Positions 1 to 13,509 of a DNA stretch of 19,195 nucleotides are shown in pieces; the first letter of the stretch is position 1, and every line of letters begins with the position of its first letter. This DNA comes from DATATB01 sp036268995. GTDB lineage: Bacteria; Planctomycetota; Planctomycetia; Pirellulales; PNKZ01. The position numbers and the translations under genes are program-made. The notes under the pieces are model-generated. The model saw nothing but the letters and a program-made list of their open reading frames with translations. It had not been told where the DNA came from and ran no database searches. The stretch lies in the NCBI GenBank assembly GCA_036268995.1, contig DATATB010000152.1:1-19195 (forward strand), in the 5' to 3' direction.

Positions 1-138
1 CTAGCCGGGGTCCAGGGGCGGCAATGAGCCCCCCTGGTCTGCGTGAACGCCAGAAACAACTGCGGCGATAGCCGATCCACTGCATTCTTCGCCTTCGTTC
101 AAACAACGCTTTTCACCCACAGATTCCGCTGAAGACCC
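1..138. repeat. Left copy of a 138-base terminal inverted repeat
   Basis: Bases 1-138 are the exact reverse complement of 19057-19194, with position i pairing with 19195-i. Identity ends sharply after GAAGACCC at 138, where the left side continues into GloVer gene sequence. Near the outer end, 12-18 and 20-22 pair with 28-37 (CCAGGGG/CCCCTGG plus GGC/GCC, loop AATGA, one bulged base), giving a small hairpin. The repeat could be the edge of an insertion element or other dispersed repeat at which assembly stopped. No transposase is visible in the part seen. Confidence 0.93.
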
Positions 139-1202
139 AATGTTGTAAAGCTACTGCCATCGGTGTGGATCGAGTAGAGCGTCCCGAAGCCGTTGTTACC
201 ACCCATTTCGGTCGTCCCATATAACGTCGAGCCGGAAACGGTCAGGCTGGAGGTGGGGTAGTCCAACGAATTGTTCAAGATCTGAAAATTACTTCCGTTG
301 ATGTTGACCGAGAACAGGCCGCCGGCGACGGAACTGAAAGGTGTGGTGTAGGTTTCGATGGTTCCATACAGAGTGGAACCCACGAGGGCAAGTTGACTAT
401 CCGGGGTTTGGCCGTCGTACGGGTAAAACGAGTCGAGCGTCTGGAAGCCGGTGCCATTGGTGTTGACCGAGAAGATCGTGCCGTGATCGTTGCTGCCGCC
501 CGCCCCGGTCGTGCCGTACAGTGTCGAGCCGCCTAGCGTGAGGGCGCCTACGTCGATACTCGCAGTCGAAAACGAATACAACGTTTGTAGGTCGCTGCCA
601 TCAGTGTTGATTGAAAAGATCGTGCCGTCGTCGCTGCTGCCGCCGCTTTCCGTCGTGCCGTAAAGCGTCGAGCCGCCCAGTGTGAGGTTGGCCGCCGGTT
701 CGGCACCATCATTGCCCGAGAACGAGTGCAGCGTCTGGAACCCACTGCCGTTGGTGTTAATTGAGAAGATCGTGCCGTAGTCGTAGTTGCCGCCGCTTGC
801 GGTCGTGCCATAAAGCGTCGAGCCGACTAGCGTGAGGCCAGCCGCGGGATCAGAGCCGTCGAGCCCCGAAAACGAGTAAAGCACCCGATACCCGGCGCCA
901 TTGGCGTTGATGGCGTACACGCTGCCCTGGCTGTCGTTGCCGCCGTACTCCGTCACGCCGTAGAGGATTGAGCCCGCGGACGTTAAGGGCGTCGCCGGGG
1001 CGACTTGTTCGCCCGCGAATGAATGCAGCGTATCGAGAGTCACGGCGAGCAGATGCCGGTCTTCTAGCCGCTCGAATGCCAGCCGGGCGAAGCGGCGGCG
1101 AGATCCAGCGGCGCGGCCCAATGTTCGGCTTCCGCGTGAGCTATGTCCGCGACCGGTAGGCCTCGAACGATTGCGACGCTGAGGGGGCCGATTGTCTGCC
1201 AT
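99..1202 (-). CDS. GloVer-type tandem-repeat exported protein, 3' end replaced by repeat
   Basis: This is a 367-aa predicted surface or secreted protein. The first 40 residues are Arg/Ser-rich and are followed by FERLEDRHLLA (43-53), an LExR-xLL type N-terminal motif typical of planctomycete exported proteins. The rest is six repeats of about 50 residues with the pattern TLhSF...LTLxGSTLYGTTxxGGxxxxGTIFSINTxG, which matches the choice-of-anchor GloVer tandem repeat family (TIGR03803-like). The repeats probably form beta-propeller-like blades. The reading frame stops making family sense at base 138: after SFTTL it reads GLQRNLWVKSVV and ends, all of it encoded by the terminal inverted repeat. 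Further repeats and a C-terminal anchor would normally be expected, so the gene appears truncated here. The start is the ATG at 1202. Its substrate or ligand cannot be told from the sequence. Confidence 0.8.
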   Translation of the reverse strand: MADNRPPQRRNRSRPTGRGHSSRGSRTLGRAAGSRRRFARLAFERLEDRHLLAVTLDTLHSFAGEQVAPATPLTSAGSILYGVTEYGGNDSQGSVYAINANGAGYRVLYSFSGLDGSDPAAGLTLVGSTLYGTTASGGNYDYGTIFSINTNGSGFQTLHSFSGNDGAEPAANLTLGGSTLYGTTESGGSSDDGTIFSINTDGSDLQTLYSFSTASIDVGALTLGGSTLYGTTGAGGSNDHGTIFSVNTNGTGFQTLDSFYPYDGQTPDSQLALVGSTLYGTIETYTTPFSSVAGGLFSVNINGSNFQILNNSLDYPTSSLTVSGSTLYGTTEMGGNNGFGTLYSIHTDGSSFTTLGLQRNLWVKSVV

Positions 1203-1498
1203 GGGTCAACCCGCGCCTCGTTGCCGGCCGGCTAAGCCCCCACGTGAGGCCAATGTCGTCGGCCGAATCGCTGAATCGCCAGCACGACACCGCACTATAC
1301 CGACAGCGGGGTGCTGTTTCAATTCCCTTCTAATGCCGGTGGTGGATTCGGGGGAAACGAGTACAGCGGCTTGTCGCCAGTACTATCCGGGACATTTTTC
1401 CATGCGTAGGCTGTGAATCGCGGCCAGCAAGCCATCGATCATCTGACTTGAGTTGGCCTTAGAATCCGCCCCCGCCAGCGCGGCAGGGCCGTCGCCCT
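1203..1498. other. Intergenic spacer without recognised features
   Basis: This 296-base spacer lies between the cupin stop codon and the start of the GloVer gene, both on the minus strand. I see no convincing ORF, RNA gene, strong hairpin terminator or promoter. The GloVer promoter presumably lies here, but no clear -35/-10 pair could be picked. Confidence 0.5.
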
Positions 1499-1843
1499 CT
1501 ACCCCGGCTGGAAGTGCAGGGCGAGCCAGATGGTGGGCTCGTCGGTCGAGGTGTGCTCGATGCGGTGGCGGCAGTGGGCGGGAATGTGGACGTACTGTCC
1601 GGCAAACAGCGTACGCGGGGCGGCCTCGTGCTCGAAGCGCAGGGCGGCCCAGCCGCTGGCGACCAGCACCCATTCGTCTTCGTCCTGGTCGTACCAGAAA
1701 CCGGGCGGGCTGGCCTGGCCAGTGGAGACGATGCGCGTCAACGAAAACTTGCGGCCGGCAACCAGCGGTTCGACGACTTCTTCAGTCGTCGGCTGACCGG
1801 TCATTGCGAGCAGACTGCGGACGTTGCTCGGCGCGGGAGGCAT
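1499..1843 (-). CDS. Small single-domain cupin protein
   Basis: This 114-aa protein is almost entirely one cupin beta-barrel. The core PPGFWYDQDEDEWVLVASG (residues 46-64) is characteristic of a family of small bacterial cupins. It carries acidic residues where many cupins have the HxH metal ligands. The second cupin motif is AGQYVHIPAHCRHRIEHT (81-98), with His86, His90, His93 and His97 as possible ligands. The substrate is unknown. The ATG at 1843 is preferred over the internal ATG at 1804 because the N-terminal NVRSLLA fits the usual start of this family. That choice makes the gene overlap the upstream CBM9-like gene by 62 bases in another frame, so translational coupling is plausible. It is the last gene of a minus-strand series that begins with uvrA. 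Confidence 0.8.
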   Translation of the reverse strand: MPPAPSNVRSLLAMTGQPTTEEVVEPLVAGRKFSLTRIVSTGQASPPGFWYDQDEDEWVLVASGWAALRFEHEAAPRTLFAGQYVHIPAHCRHRIEHTSTDEPTIWLALHFQPG

Positions 1844-2492
1844 GCTCTAGCTCCAATGTGCCCCAAAGGCTCGGATCCTCGTCGTAAGGCATCTCGGCCG
1901 GGCAGCTCCAGGTGCGCGTGCCCAGCTCGCGATCGACGATCGCATACATCAAGCCCAGCCGCGGATTGTCGTGCGGTTCGAAACCCGTGAGCGCGGCGCC
2001 GGGGATGAAGGCCTCGATCCGATAGCCGTCGGTTCGCTTCTGCCGGCGAACTTGCAGCACGCCGGGCCGCACGGGCTTGGCGTTTTCCTTGGCCCGATTG
2101 ATCAGCAGTTGCTCGGCCACCGGTTCGTCCAGCCCGCGGCCGGTGCCGCCGGGCATGAAAATAAACTGATGGCAAAAACGGCTGGCGCGATGGATGTTGT
2201 GCGTGTCGCGCGTGTCGATCCAGACGCGCACGCCGTCGCTGTCGTCGGGCCGGCTTTCGCGGCACCACGGCGGCTGCCGCTTGCCGCGCACCTCGATGGC
2301 CAGCACGAGCCCCTCTTCGCTCCAGGCCACGCGCACGTCGCCCAGCGGCGCCACGCCATCCAACTGGCCGAAGTCGGGCAAGCGGTAACGCTCGTCCAGC
2401 TCCGCCCCTTCAGCCGGCCAAAGCGGCGTGCGCTGGCGGCAGAGCGCGGAAAAGCGAAACAAGAATCGCGGCGGGAGGAGGGAATCGGGCAT
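1782..2492 (-). CDS. CBM9-like (DOMON-fold) domain protein
   Basis: This 236-aa protein resembles the carbohydrate-binding family 9-like domain. DSDGVRVWIDTRD (85-97) is the usual central strand. DGYRIEAFIPGAALTGF (155-171) corresponds to the DGYxxEaaIPwxaL motif. LGLMYAIVDRE (179-189) and SLWGTLEL (208-215) match the closing strands. In characterised relatives this fold binds sugars or haem; no ligand is evident here. No signal peptide is seen. The reading frame stays open upstream to 2582, but those 30 codons are translated GTGAAAA repeat (phenylalanine/histidine-rich) and are not credible protein, so the ATG at 2492 is chosen. Its 3' end overlaps the cupin gene. It lies 107 bases downstream of uvrA, with a heptamer repeat array between them. 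Confidence 0.7.
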   Translation of the reverse strand: MPDSLLPPRFLFRFSALCRQRTPLWPAEGAELDERYRLPDFGQLDGVAPLGDVRVAWSEEGLVLAIEVRGKRQPPWCRESRPDDSDGVRVWIDTRDTHNIHRASRFCHQFIFMPGGTGRGLDEPVAEQLLINRAKENAKPVRPGVLQVRRQKRTDGYRIEAFIPGAALTGFEPHDNPRLGLMYAIVDRELGTRTWSCPAEMPYDEDPSLWGTLELEHASRAEQRPQSARNDRSADD

Positions 2493-2493
2493 A

Positions 2494-2599
2494 AATGAAA
2501 AGTGAATAGTGAATAGTGAAAAGTGAAAAGTGAAAAGTGAAAAGTGAAAAGGCGGGCAGCCGGCATCTCCGTCATTTGTCACTTTTCACTATTCACTTT

Positions 2600-2605
<6 letters not shown>
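2494..2605. repeat. GTGAAAA/GTGAATA heptamer array forming an inverted repeat
   Basis: On the plus strand, bases 2494-2550 are an uninterrupted run of about eight heptamers of the form AGTGAAA or AGTGAAT. After a 28-base GC-rich spacer the complementary motif TCACTTTTCACTATTCACTT occurs at 2579-2605. The two arms can pair into a long AT-rich hairpin. The uvrA stop codon (2600-2602 on the minus strand) is itself part of a GTGAAAA unit. A related array follows the RND gene at 17641-17699. The role is unknown; a transcription end or an RNA-stability structure is possible. Confidence 0.85.
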
Positions 2606-9688
<7,083 letters not shown>

Positions 9689-9995
9689 GGGCAAGGCGAC
9701 GGGGCGAAATCCGTTCCGGCAGTGGCGGGGCAAAGATTGTTGATTGTATTGCCTTTACCTCCCCGAATGAACCCCGCGAATCACGGGATTCTGCCTCCAG
9801 GCATGAGCGATCGCGCCGCGACCACCGCCTCAATCTTCACCAAACCCCCAAATAGGGGCGGGCTGCGGGGCAAAAACGTTGTGGGGACACATTTAATCCA
9901 GGGAGTTAGGCGTGCCGGCTGCGGCTGTTGCCGTGCCAGCCGTATTCTGGCACCTTTTGCCGCGTTGTTCTTGTCCGGCGAGTAGAATTGCGCGG
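9689..9995. promoter_or_regulatory. Divergent intergenic region upstream of uvrA
   Basis: This 307-base spacer lies between divergently transcribed uvrA (minus) and a 78-aa gene (plus). On the minus strand TACAAT (9743-9748) could be a -10 box for uvrA, with a weak TTCATT at -35 spacing (9766-9771). I see no clear LexA-type palindrome. A short CCCC-AAATA-GGGG hairpin (about 9847-9859) and a repeat-like segment beginning GGGGACACATTTAAT (from about 9884) occupy the rest. Confidence 0.3.
9879..9965. repeat. Repeat-like palindromic segment (GGGGACACATTTAAT)
   Basis: The stretch GTGGGGACACATTTAATCC followed by GTGCCGGCTG...CAGCCG...TGGCAC looks like a degraded extragenic repeat. From general familiarity, GGGGACA...-type sequences are common between genes in planctomycetes, often near REP-associated transposase remnants. 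GTGCC and GGCAC can pair across the segment. No transposase reading frame is present. Confidence 0.35.
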
Positions 9996-10232
9996 ATGGA
10001 AAAACGATGGGGCGTAGAACGCTATTGGACGAGCTACTTTGCTGACGACAAGGCCGGATGCGCCGGCCAGCGGTTGCATCGCGAGCGGTTCGGCGTTACC
10101 GCCATCGCTGCCGAGGTCGTCTATTGGGACGCTGCCGGCGAATTCGTCGCCAAGACCATCGACGGCGATGTGCCGGTAGAAATCGCAGAGGCGGTCTTCG
10201 CCGAAGCCCGGCAAGCGATCAAGCTGCGGTGA
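9996..10232 (+). CDS. Small hypothetical protein (78 aa)
   Basis: The predicted product has 78 residues, starts MEKRWGVERYWTSYFADDKAG and ends in an amphipathic stretch rich in Ala, Glu and Val (VEIAEAVFAEARQAIKLR). It has no signal peptide, membrane segment or motif that I recognise. The mix of charged and aromatic residues reads like a small folded soluble protein. The frame is open from 9912, but the ATG at 9996 is chosen because the upstream residues are encoded by repeat-like spacer. No strong Shine-Dalgarno sequence is seen. The gene is divergent from uvrA. Confidence 0.5.
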   Translation: MEKRWGVERYWTSYFADDKAGCAGQRLHRERFGVTAIAAEVVYWDAAGEFVAKTIDGDVPVEIAEAVFAEARQAIKLR

Positions 10233-10245
10233 CGCTTGGCGGCGA

Positions 10246-10285
10246 GAAGGGGACTCAATACGGTTCGATCAATTGGTTGCGTCCC
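10246..10285. repeat. GGGGAC...GTCCCC hairpin repeat
   Basis: Just after the 78-aa gene, GGGGAC (about 10249) pairs with GTCCCC (about 10281) around a loop of about 26 bases. It resembles the extragenic GGGGAC-type repeat near 9884 and may act as a weak terminator for the 78-aa gene. There is no U-tract, so a terminator role is uncertain. Confidence 0.35.
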
Positions 10286-10335
10286 CGTTGATTGTGCCAA
10301 GGCGGCCGACGCGCCATTTTCCATCCGTTTTTCCC

Positions 10336-10398
10336 GCGTGGCGCGTACTCTGCGGTATAATTTCAACCGCGGAGGGCGCCGAGGATCGCAGAGAATTA
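10336..10398. repeat. Dispersed repeat, copy A
   Basis: This segment aligns with 11351-11430 over its whole length. Both begin GCGyGGCGmGT, contain CTCTGCG, share TTCAACCGC(G/A)GAG and end in GAGAAwTA. Copy A lacks about 20 bases (TTTCTCCGCGTTCTCCGCGG in copy B) near its centre. Copy A includes TATAAT (10356-10361), which could act as a -10 box, but that is probably incidental. Confidence 0.6.
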
Positions 10399-10455
10399 GC
10401 GAAAGAAGTGAAGGCGAGAGACAGTAAAGACTCCTTTGATTTGTCCGATGGCAAT

Positions 10456-10599
10456 ATGACAACGCCCGCGACTGATAGACCGACCGCAACGGGCGGGTTG
10501 CCGCAGTGGCGCGATATCTACGAGGGTTCGATCGACACTGAGGTTGCCGAAATCGAGAAGTCGATTGTTCGATCGCGCGAGGGCAGATCGCTCGCCTAA
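10456..10599 (+). CDS. Possible small hypothetical protein (47 aa)
   Basis: The product would be a 47-aa polar peptide (MTTPATDRPTATGGLPQWRD...) with an acidic-basic helix-like second half (DTEVAEIEKSIVRSREGR). Its stop lies 18 bases before the 82-aa membrane protein gene, which suggests a two-gene unit. The frame is open further upstream, but that part crosses dispersed repeat copy A, so the ATG at 10456 is preferred. No family is recognised and the ribosome binding site is weak. Confidence 0.4.
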   Translation: MTTPATDRPTATGGLPQWRDIYEGSIDTEVAEIEKSIVRSREGRSLA

Positions 10600-10617
10600 C
10601 CGCCAAAGGGGAACATT

Positions 10618-10866
10618 ATGACATCTGCCGCACGGTGGACATTGGCCGCGGCTTCGGCGTTGGCAGTTCTGGCTTCAACCTCGTTCGTGGCAGCGTACTC
10701 CGGCATCGAGTGGAACGATATTCGTTACAAATATGGCGATGTGGAATTGCCGACGGTGACGAACTTTGTCGCATTCGCCTCGCCATGGGCACTGGTAATC
10801 GTGATTGTGGTGTCGATTGCCGGGGCTCGCGCCTCGCTACGTCGTGCCGTTCGCAACGGATCGTGA
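10618..10866 (+). CDS. Small two-helix membrane protein (82 aa)
   Basis: The 82-aa product has two hydrophobic helices, at about residues 7-27 and 54-72, separated by a short polar loop (GIEWNDIRYKYGDVELPTVTN) and followed by a basic tail. The N-terminus could be either a signal peptide or an anchor. AAGGGGAA lies about 5 bases before the ATG and is one of the better ribosome binding sites in the window. The stop codon overlaps a GTG in another frame (GTGA at 10863-10866) that opens a further short membrane ORF. I do not recognise the family. Confidence 0.55.
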   Translation: MTSAARWTLAAASALAVLASTSFVAAYSGIEWNDIRYKYGDVELPTVTNFVAFASPWALVIVIVVSIAGARASLRRAVRNGS

Positions 10867-10970
10867 TTTCGTCAGTGGCCTGGTTATTCGCGTTCTCTTG
10901 GGCACTGTTGTGCGTCCTAGTCTGGCGGATGCCAAGCATCCTGATCGGCGAGCGTCTGTCGGAACTCTGA
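10863..10970 (+). CDS. Possible 35-aa single-helix membrane peptide, or frameshifted tail of the preceding gene
   Basis: A GTG overlapping the previous stop codon as GTGA opens a 35-aa frame. The product is mostly one transmembrane helix (SSVAWLFAFSWALLCVLVW, about residues 3-21) followed by RMPSILIGERLSEL. The four-base stop/start overlap is typical of translational coupling. Alternatively, a frameshift may have split one 117-aa three-helix protein. The composition is protein-like, but the length is too short for certainty. Confidence 0.35.
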   Translation: MISSVAWLFAFSWALLCVLVWRMPSILIGERLSEL

Positions 10971-11138
10971 TCGCTCGGAACCATAGCAGCCATCCCGCTC
11001 CGCCGGTACGGAGGTCGCCATCGAGGATCGCTGCCTAAGCCGAGTGGCCTGCTTTGTCTCGACGGTGCGAGACGGCTAATGTGGCGCACCGATTGAGGCA
11101 GAGAAGGCGGAATGCAAGGGGCATGTCGTTCGGCGTCC

Positions 11139-11210
11139 CATCACCCTCACCCCGGCCCTCTCCCATCAAGGGAGAGGGAGCAAAAAAACCCTTCTCCCTT
11201 TGGGAGAAGA
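11139..11210. repeat. CCCTCACCCCGGCCCTCTCCC hairpin pair (REP-like)
   Basis: Two hairpins stand side by side. CCCTCTCCC (11156-11164) pairs perfectly with GGGAGAGGG (11170-11178) over a 5-base loop. CTTCTCCC (11191-11198) pairs with GGGAGAAG (11202-11209) over a 3-base loop. A run of seven A's lies between them, so on the minus strand the second hairpin followed by T's could act as a terminator. Sequences of the type CCCTCACCCCGGCCCTCTCCC are widely dispersed in many bacterial genomes. Confidence 0.7.
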
Positions 11211-11350
11211 TGGCCTTCAGGCCAGATGAGGGCGACGCGACTCTGAGGCCCGAAACTTGGAGCCAAGTTGGGTACGCATTCCTGTGCGTGCCTTTATCGG
11301 CGGCAGCTTGGCGGCGGTACGCACGGGGTGCGTGCCCGACTTTTTTCCCC

Positions 11351-11430
11351 GCGCGGCGAGTCCTCTGCGTTTCTCCGCGTTCTCCGCGGTAAATTCAACC
11401 GCAGAGGACGCGGAGGATTGCGGAGAAATA
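11351..11430. repeat. Dispersed repeat, copy B
   Basis: This is the longer partner of 10336-10398. It contains a nested hairpin: CCTCTGCG (11362-11369) pairs with CGCAGAGG (11400-11407), and CCGCG pairs with CGCGG inside. The same kind of sequence (CTCTGCG...CCGCAGAGGACGC) is familiar from spacers of planctomycete genomes. It has no coding potential. Confidence 0.6.
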
Positions 11431-11622
11431 CTCATGGCTCGTACTGAAAAAAAGCTATTTCTCGATTTCCTGCCGAACCGATGCAATCCGTACCTAATAC
11501 TTGCTGGCCCGCATGCCCGCATTCTACGATACGCTCGCGCGCAGTTGCGCTAAAGGGAGCGCGAAGCGTCGAGCAAGGCGCTGCGACCTGCGACGCGCCT
11601 AGGACCCAAGAGTTGCAAAAAC

Positions 11623-13509
11623 ATGCCGGGCGACTATCTGCAATGGGCCGGGCATGTAAAGCGGCTGGACGAGGCGCTGGCGCGGCTGCTGCCGGCAGCA
11701 GCGGCTTTGGGTGTGCCGAGCGCGGCGGGGCAGGAATGGTTCGAGCTGCTGCGGCATAAGCTCATGCCGCAGGTCCTTGCGCCCGAAGTGCTGGTCGTGG
11801 CCATCACCGGCGGGACGAACATCGGCAAGTCGGTGATTTTTAATCAGTTGGCTGGGGAGAATGCCAGCGGCGTCAGCCCTTTGGCCGCCGGCACCAAGCA
11901 TCCGGTCTGCCTGGTGCCCAAGCTGTGGGAAGACGCGCGAACGCTGGCGTCGCTGTTTGCCGGTTTCGAGCTGCGGGCTTGGAAATCTGCCAGCGATCCG
12001 CTGGCCGAGTGCCCGGCGGACTTGTTGTTCTGGCGCACCGGTGCGGCCGTGCCGCCGCGGCTGTTGCTCTTGGATACGCCCGACATCGATTCGGATGTCG
12101 AAGTCAATTGGCATCGGGCCGACGTGGTGCGGCAGGTGGCCGACGTGCTGATCGCCGTGCTCACGCAGCAGAAATACAACGATGCGTCGGTCAAGCGGTT
12201 CTTCCGCAAAGCGGCCGCGGCCGACAAGCCGGTGATTGTCGTCTTCAATCAGTGCGACCTGACGCTGGACCGCGACTATTGGCCGCAGTGGCTCGAGACG
12301 TTTGCCAGCGAGACCGGGGCACGGCCGGAGTATGTGTACGTGTTTCCCTACGATCGGGCCGCGTCCGCCGCTCTGGCCTTGCCGTGCTACAGCGTCGGGC
12401 CCGACGGCCGCACGCCGCCCGAGCAGCCGGCCGATTTGCGGGCCGATCTGGCTGGGCTGCATTTCGACACGATCAAGATTCGCACCCTGCGCGGAGCCCT
12501 GGCCGGCGTGCTCGATCCGGCGCGCGGAGCCAGGCAATATCTGGACCAGGTGCGGATCGCCAGCGGCGACTTTGCCGACGCCCAGCGCTCGCTCAGCGCC
12601 ACGCAAATGGCCCGCATCCGCTGGCCGAGCCTGCCCGTCGATTTGCTAATCGACGAAATCCGCGCCTGGTGGGACACCAACCACCGCACGCCGTGGTCGC
12701 GCAGCATTCATCGCGTGTATCGCGGGCTGGGGCAGGGCATCGCCTGGCCGCTGGCCCGGGCTTGGGAAGCCATGCACGGCCCGGCCGCCGATCCGCTGGA
12801 AATCTTTCATCGCCTCGAGCGCCAGGCGATCGTCGAAGGCATTCAAGAGCTGTTCGAGCAGCTTTCGCGGCTGGCCGAAGTGGGCAACAGCACGCTCAAG
12901 CCGCGGCTGGCGGCGCTGGTGGGCGGCGATGTGCGAGCCCGGATTTTGGAACGCGTCGAACAAGCGCATGCGGGGCTGCCGGACATGGACGAAGACTATC
13001 GCAAGTATGTGCGCGGCGAGCTGGATGCCTGGGGGCGCGAGAATCCGAAGGCGGTCGCCTTTTTGCGTTCGCTCGATCACGTGCTGGCCCTGGCGCGGCC
13101 GGCCGTGACCGTGTCGCTGGCCGTCAGCGGCGGCATTCTGGCCGGCGACGTGATGGGCCAGGCCGCGGCCCAAGTGGCCGGGCACACGGCCGGGCAACTG
13201 GCGGCCGAAGCGGCGATCACCGGTGGCGTCACCGTTGGCGGCGAGGCGGCCATCACGGCCACGGGGCAAGGGCTCAAGCACTCGGCCGCCGTGCTGTTTC
13301 GCCGCTTGCAAAACCGCTACGCCGAGCAGCGAGCCCGCTGGCTGGCCGGCTGGCTCGAGCACGAGCTGCTAGGCGACCTGCTGGCCAAGCTCCGCCGCGG
13401 CGCCCAACTGGCCGAAAGCCCGCTGGTGCGCGACGTGGAAGACAGCCTGTGTGCGCTGGCAAAGATGATCGTTGACGAACCGTCGCGGCCTGCCGCTCCG
13501 GGCGATTGA
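11623..13509 (+). CDS. Dynamin/Era-like membrane-associated GTPase
   Basis: This 628-aa protein has a TRAFAC-type GTPase domain in its N-terminal part. The G1 P-loop is GGTNIGKS (63-70), T91 in AAGTKHP is a candidate G2, DTPD (151-154) is G3, and NQCD (209-212) replaces the usual NKxD as G4. Residues after about 290 are largely helical (EALxRL, FEQLSRLAEV and similar). About 490-555 is a hydrophobic Gly/Ala-rich stretch (VSLAVSGGILAGDV, then GGVTVGGEAAITATG). Such a segment is compatible with membrane insertion, as in bacterial dynamin-like and YfjP-type proteins. It is followed by a basic, amphipathic C-terminal helix region. The exact role (membrane remodelling, ribosome or stress function) cannot be told. 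The gene stands alone between repeat-rich spacers. The ATG at 11623 is the first in a clean frame and has no obvious Shine-Dalgarno sequence. Confidence 0.78.
   Translation: MPGDYLQWAGHVKRLDEALARLLPAAAALGVPSAAGQEWFELLRHKLMPQVLAPEVLVVAITGGTNIGKSVIFNQLAGENASGVSPLAAGTKHPVCLVPKLWEDARTLASLFAGFELRAWKSASDPLAECPADLLFWRTGAAVPPRLLLLDTPDIDSDVEVNWHRADVVRQVADVLIAVLTQQKYNDASVKRFFRKAAAADKPVIVVFNQCDLTLDRDYWPQWLETFASETGARPEYVYVFPYDRAASAALALPCYSVGPDGRTPPEQPADLRADLAGLHFDTIKIRTLRGALAGVLDPARGARQYLDQVRIASGDFADAQRSLSATQMARIRWPSLPVDLLIDEIRAWWDTNHRTPWSRSIHRVYRGLGQGIAWPLARAWEAMHGPAADPLEIFHRLERQAIVEGIQELFEQLSRLAEVGNSTLKPRLAALVGGDVRARILERVEQAHAGLPDMDEDYRKYVRGELDAWGRENPKAVAFLRSLDHVLALARPAVTVSLAVSGGILAGDVMGQAAAQVAGHTAGQLAAEAAITGGVTVGGEAAITATGQGLKHSAAVLFRRLQNRYAEQRARWLAGWLEHELLGDLLAKLRRGAQLAESPLVRDVEDSLCALAKMIVDEPSRPAAPGD

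Larger units (their letters stand above)
10971..11622. other. Repeat-filled spacer without a convincing gene
   Basis: This 650-base stretch carries two CCCTCTCCC/CTTCTCCC hairpins (from 11139) and copy B of a dispersed repeat (11351-11430). It also contains a region rich in GTGCGTGCC and GGTACGCA (about 11270-11335), which again looks repetitive. Short reading frames cross these repeats and are not credible genes. No promoter for the downstream GTPase stands out. Confidence 0.5.

Noticed and set aside
2493..2582. N-terminal extension of the CBM9-like protein (repeating FHFSLFT)
   Set aside because: The residues are translated heptamer repeat DNA. The ATG at 2492 gives a normal domain start.
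11434..11553. A short frame beginning MARTEKKLFLDFLPN after repeat copy B
   Set aside because: It is short, ends in low-quality sequence and has no ribosome binding site. It may be a degraded gene end, but it cannot be supported.
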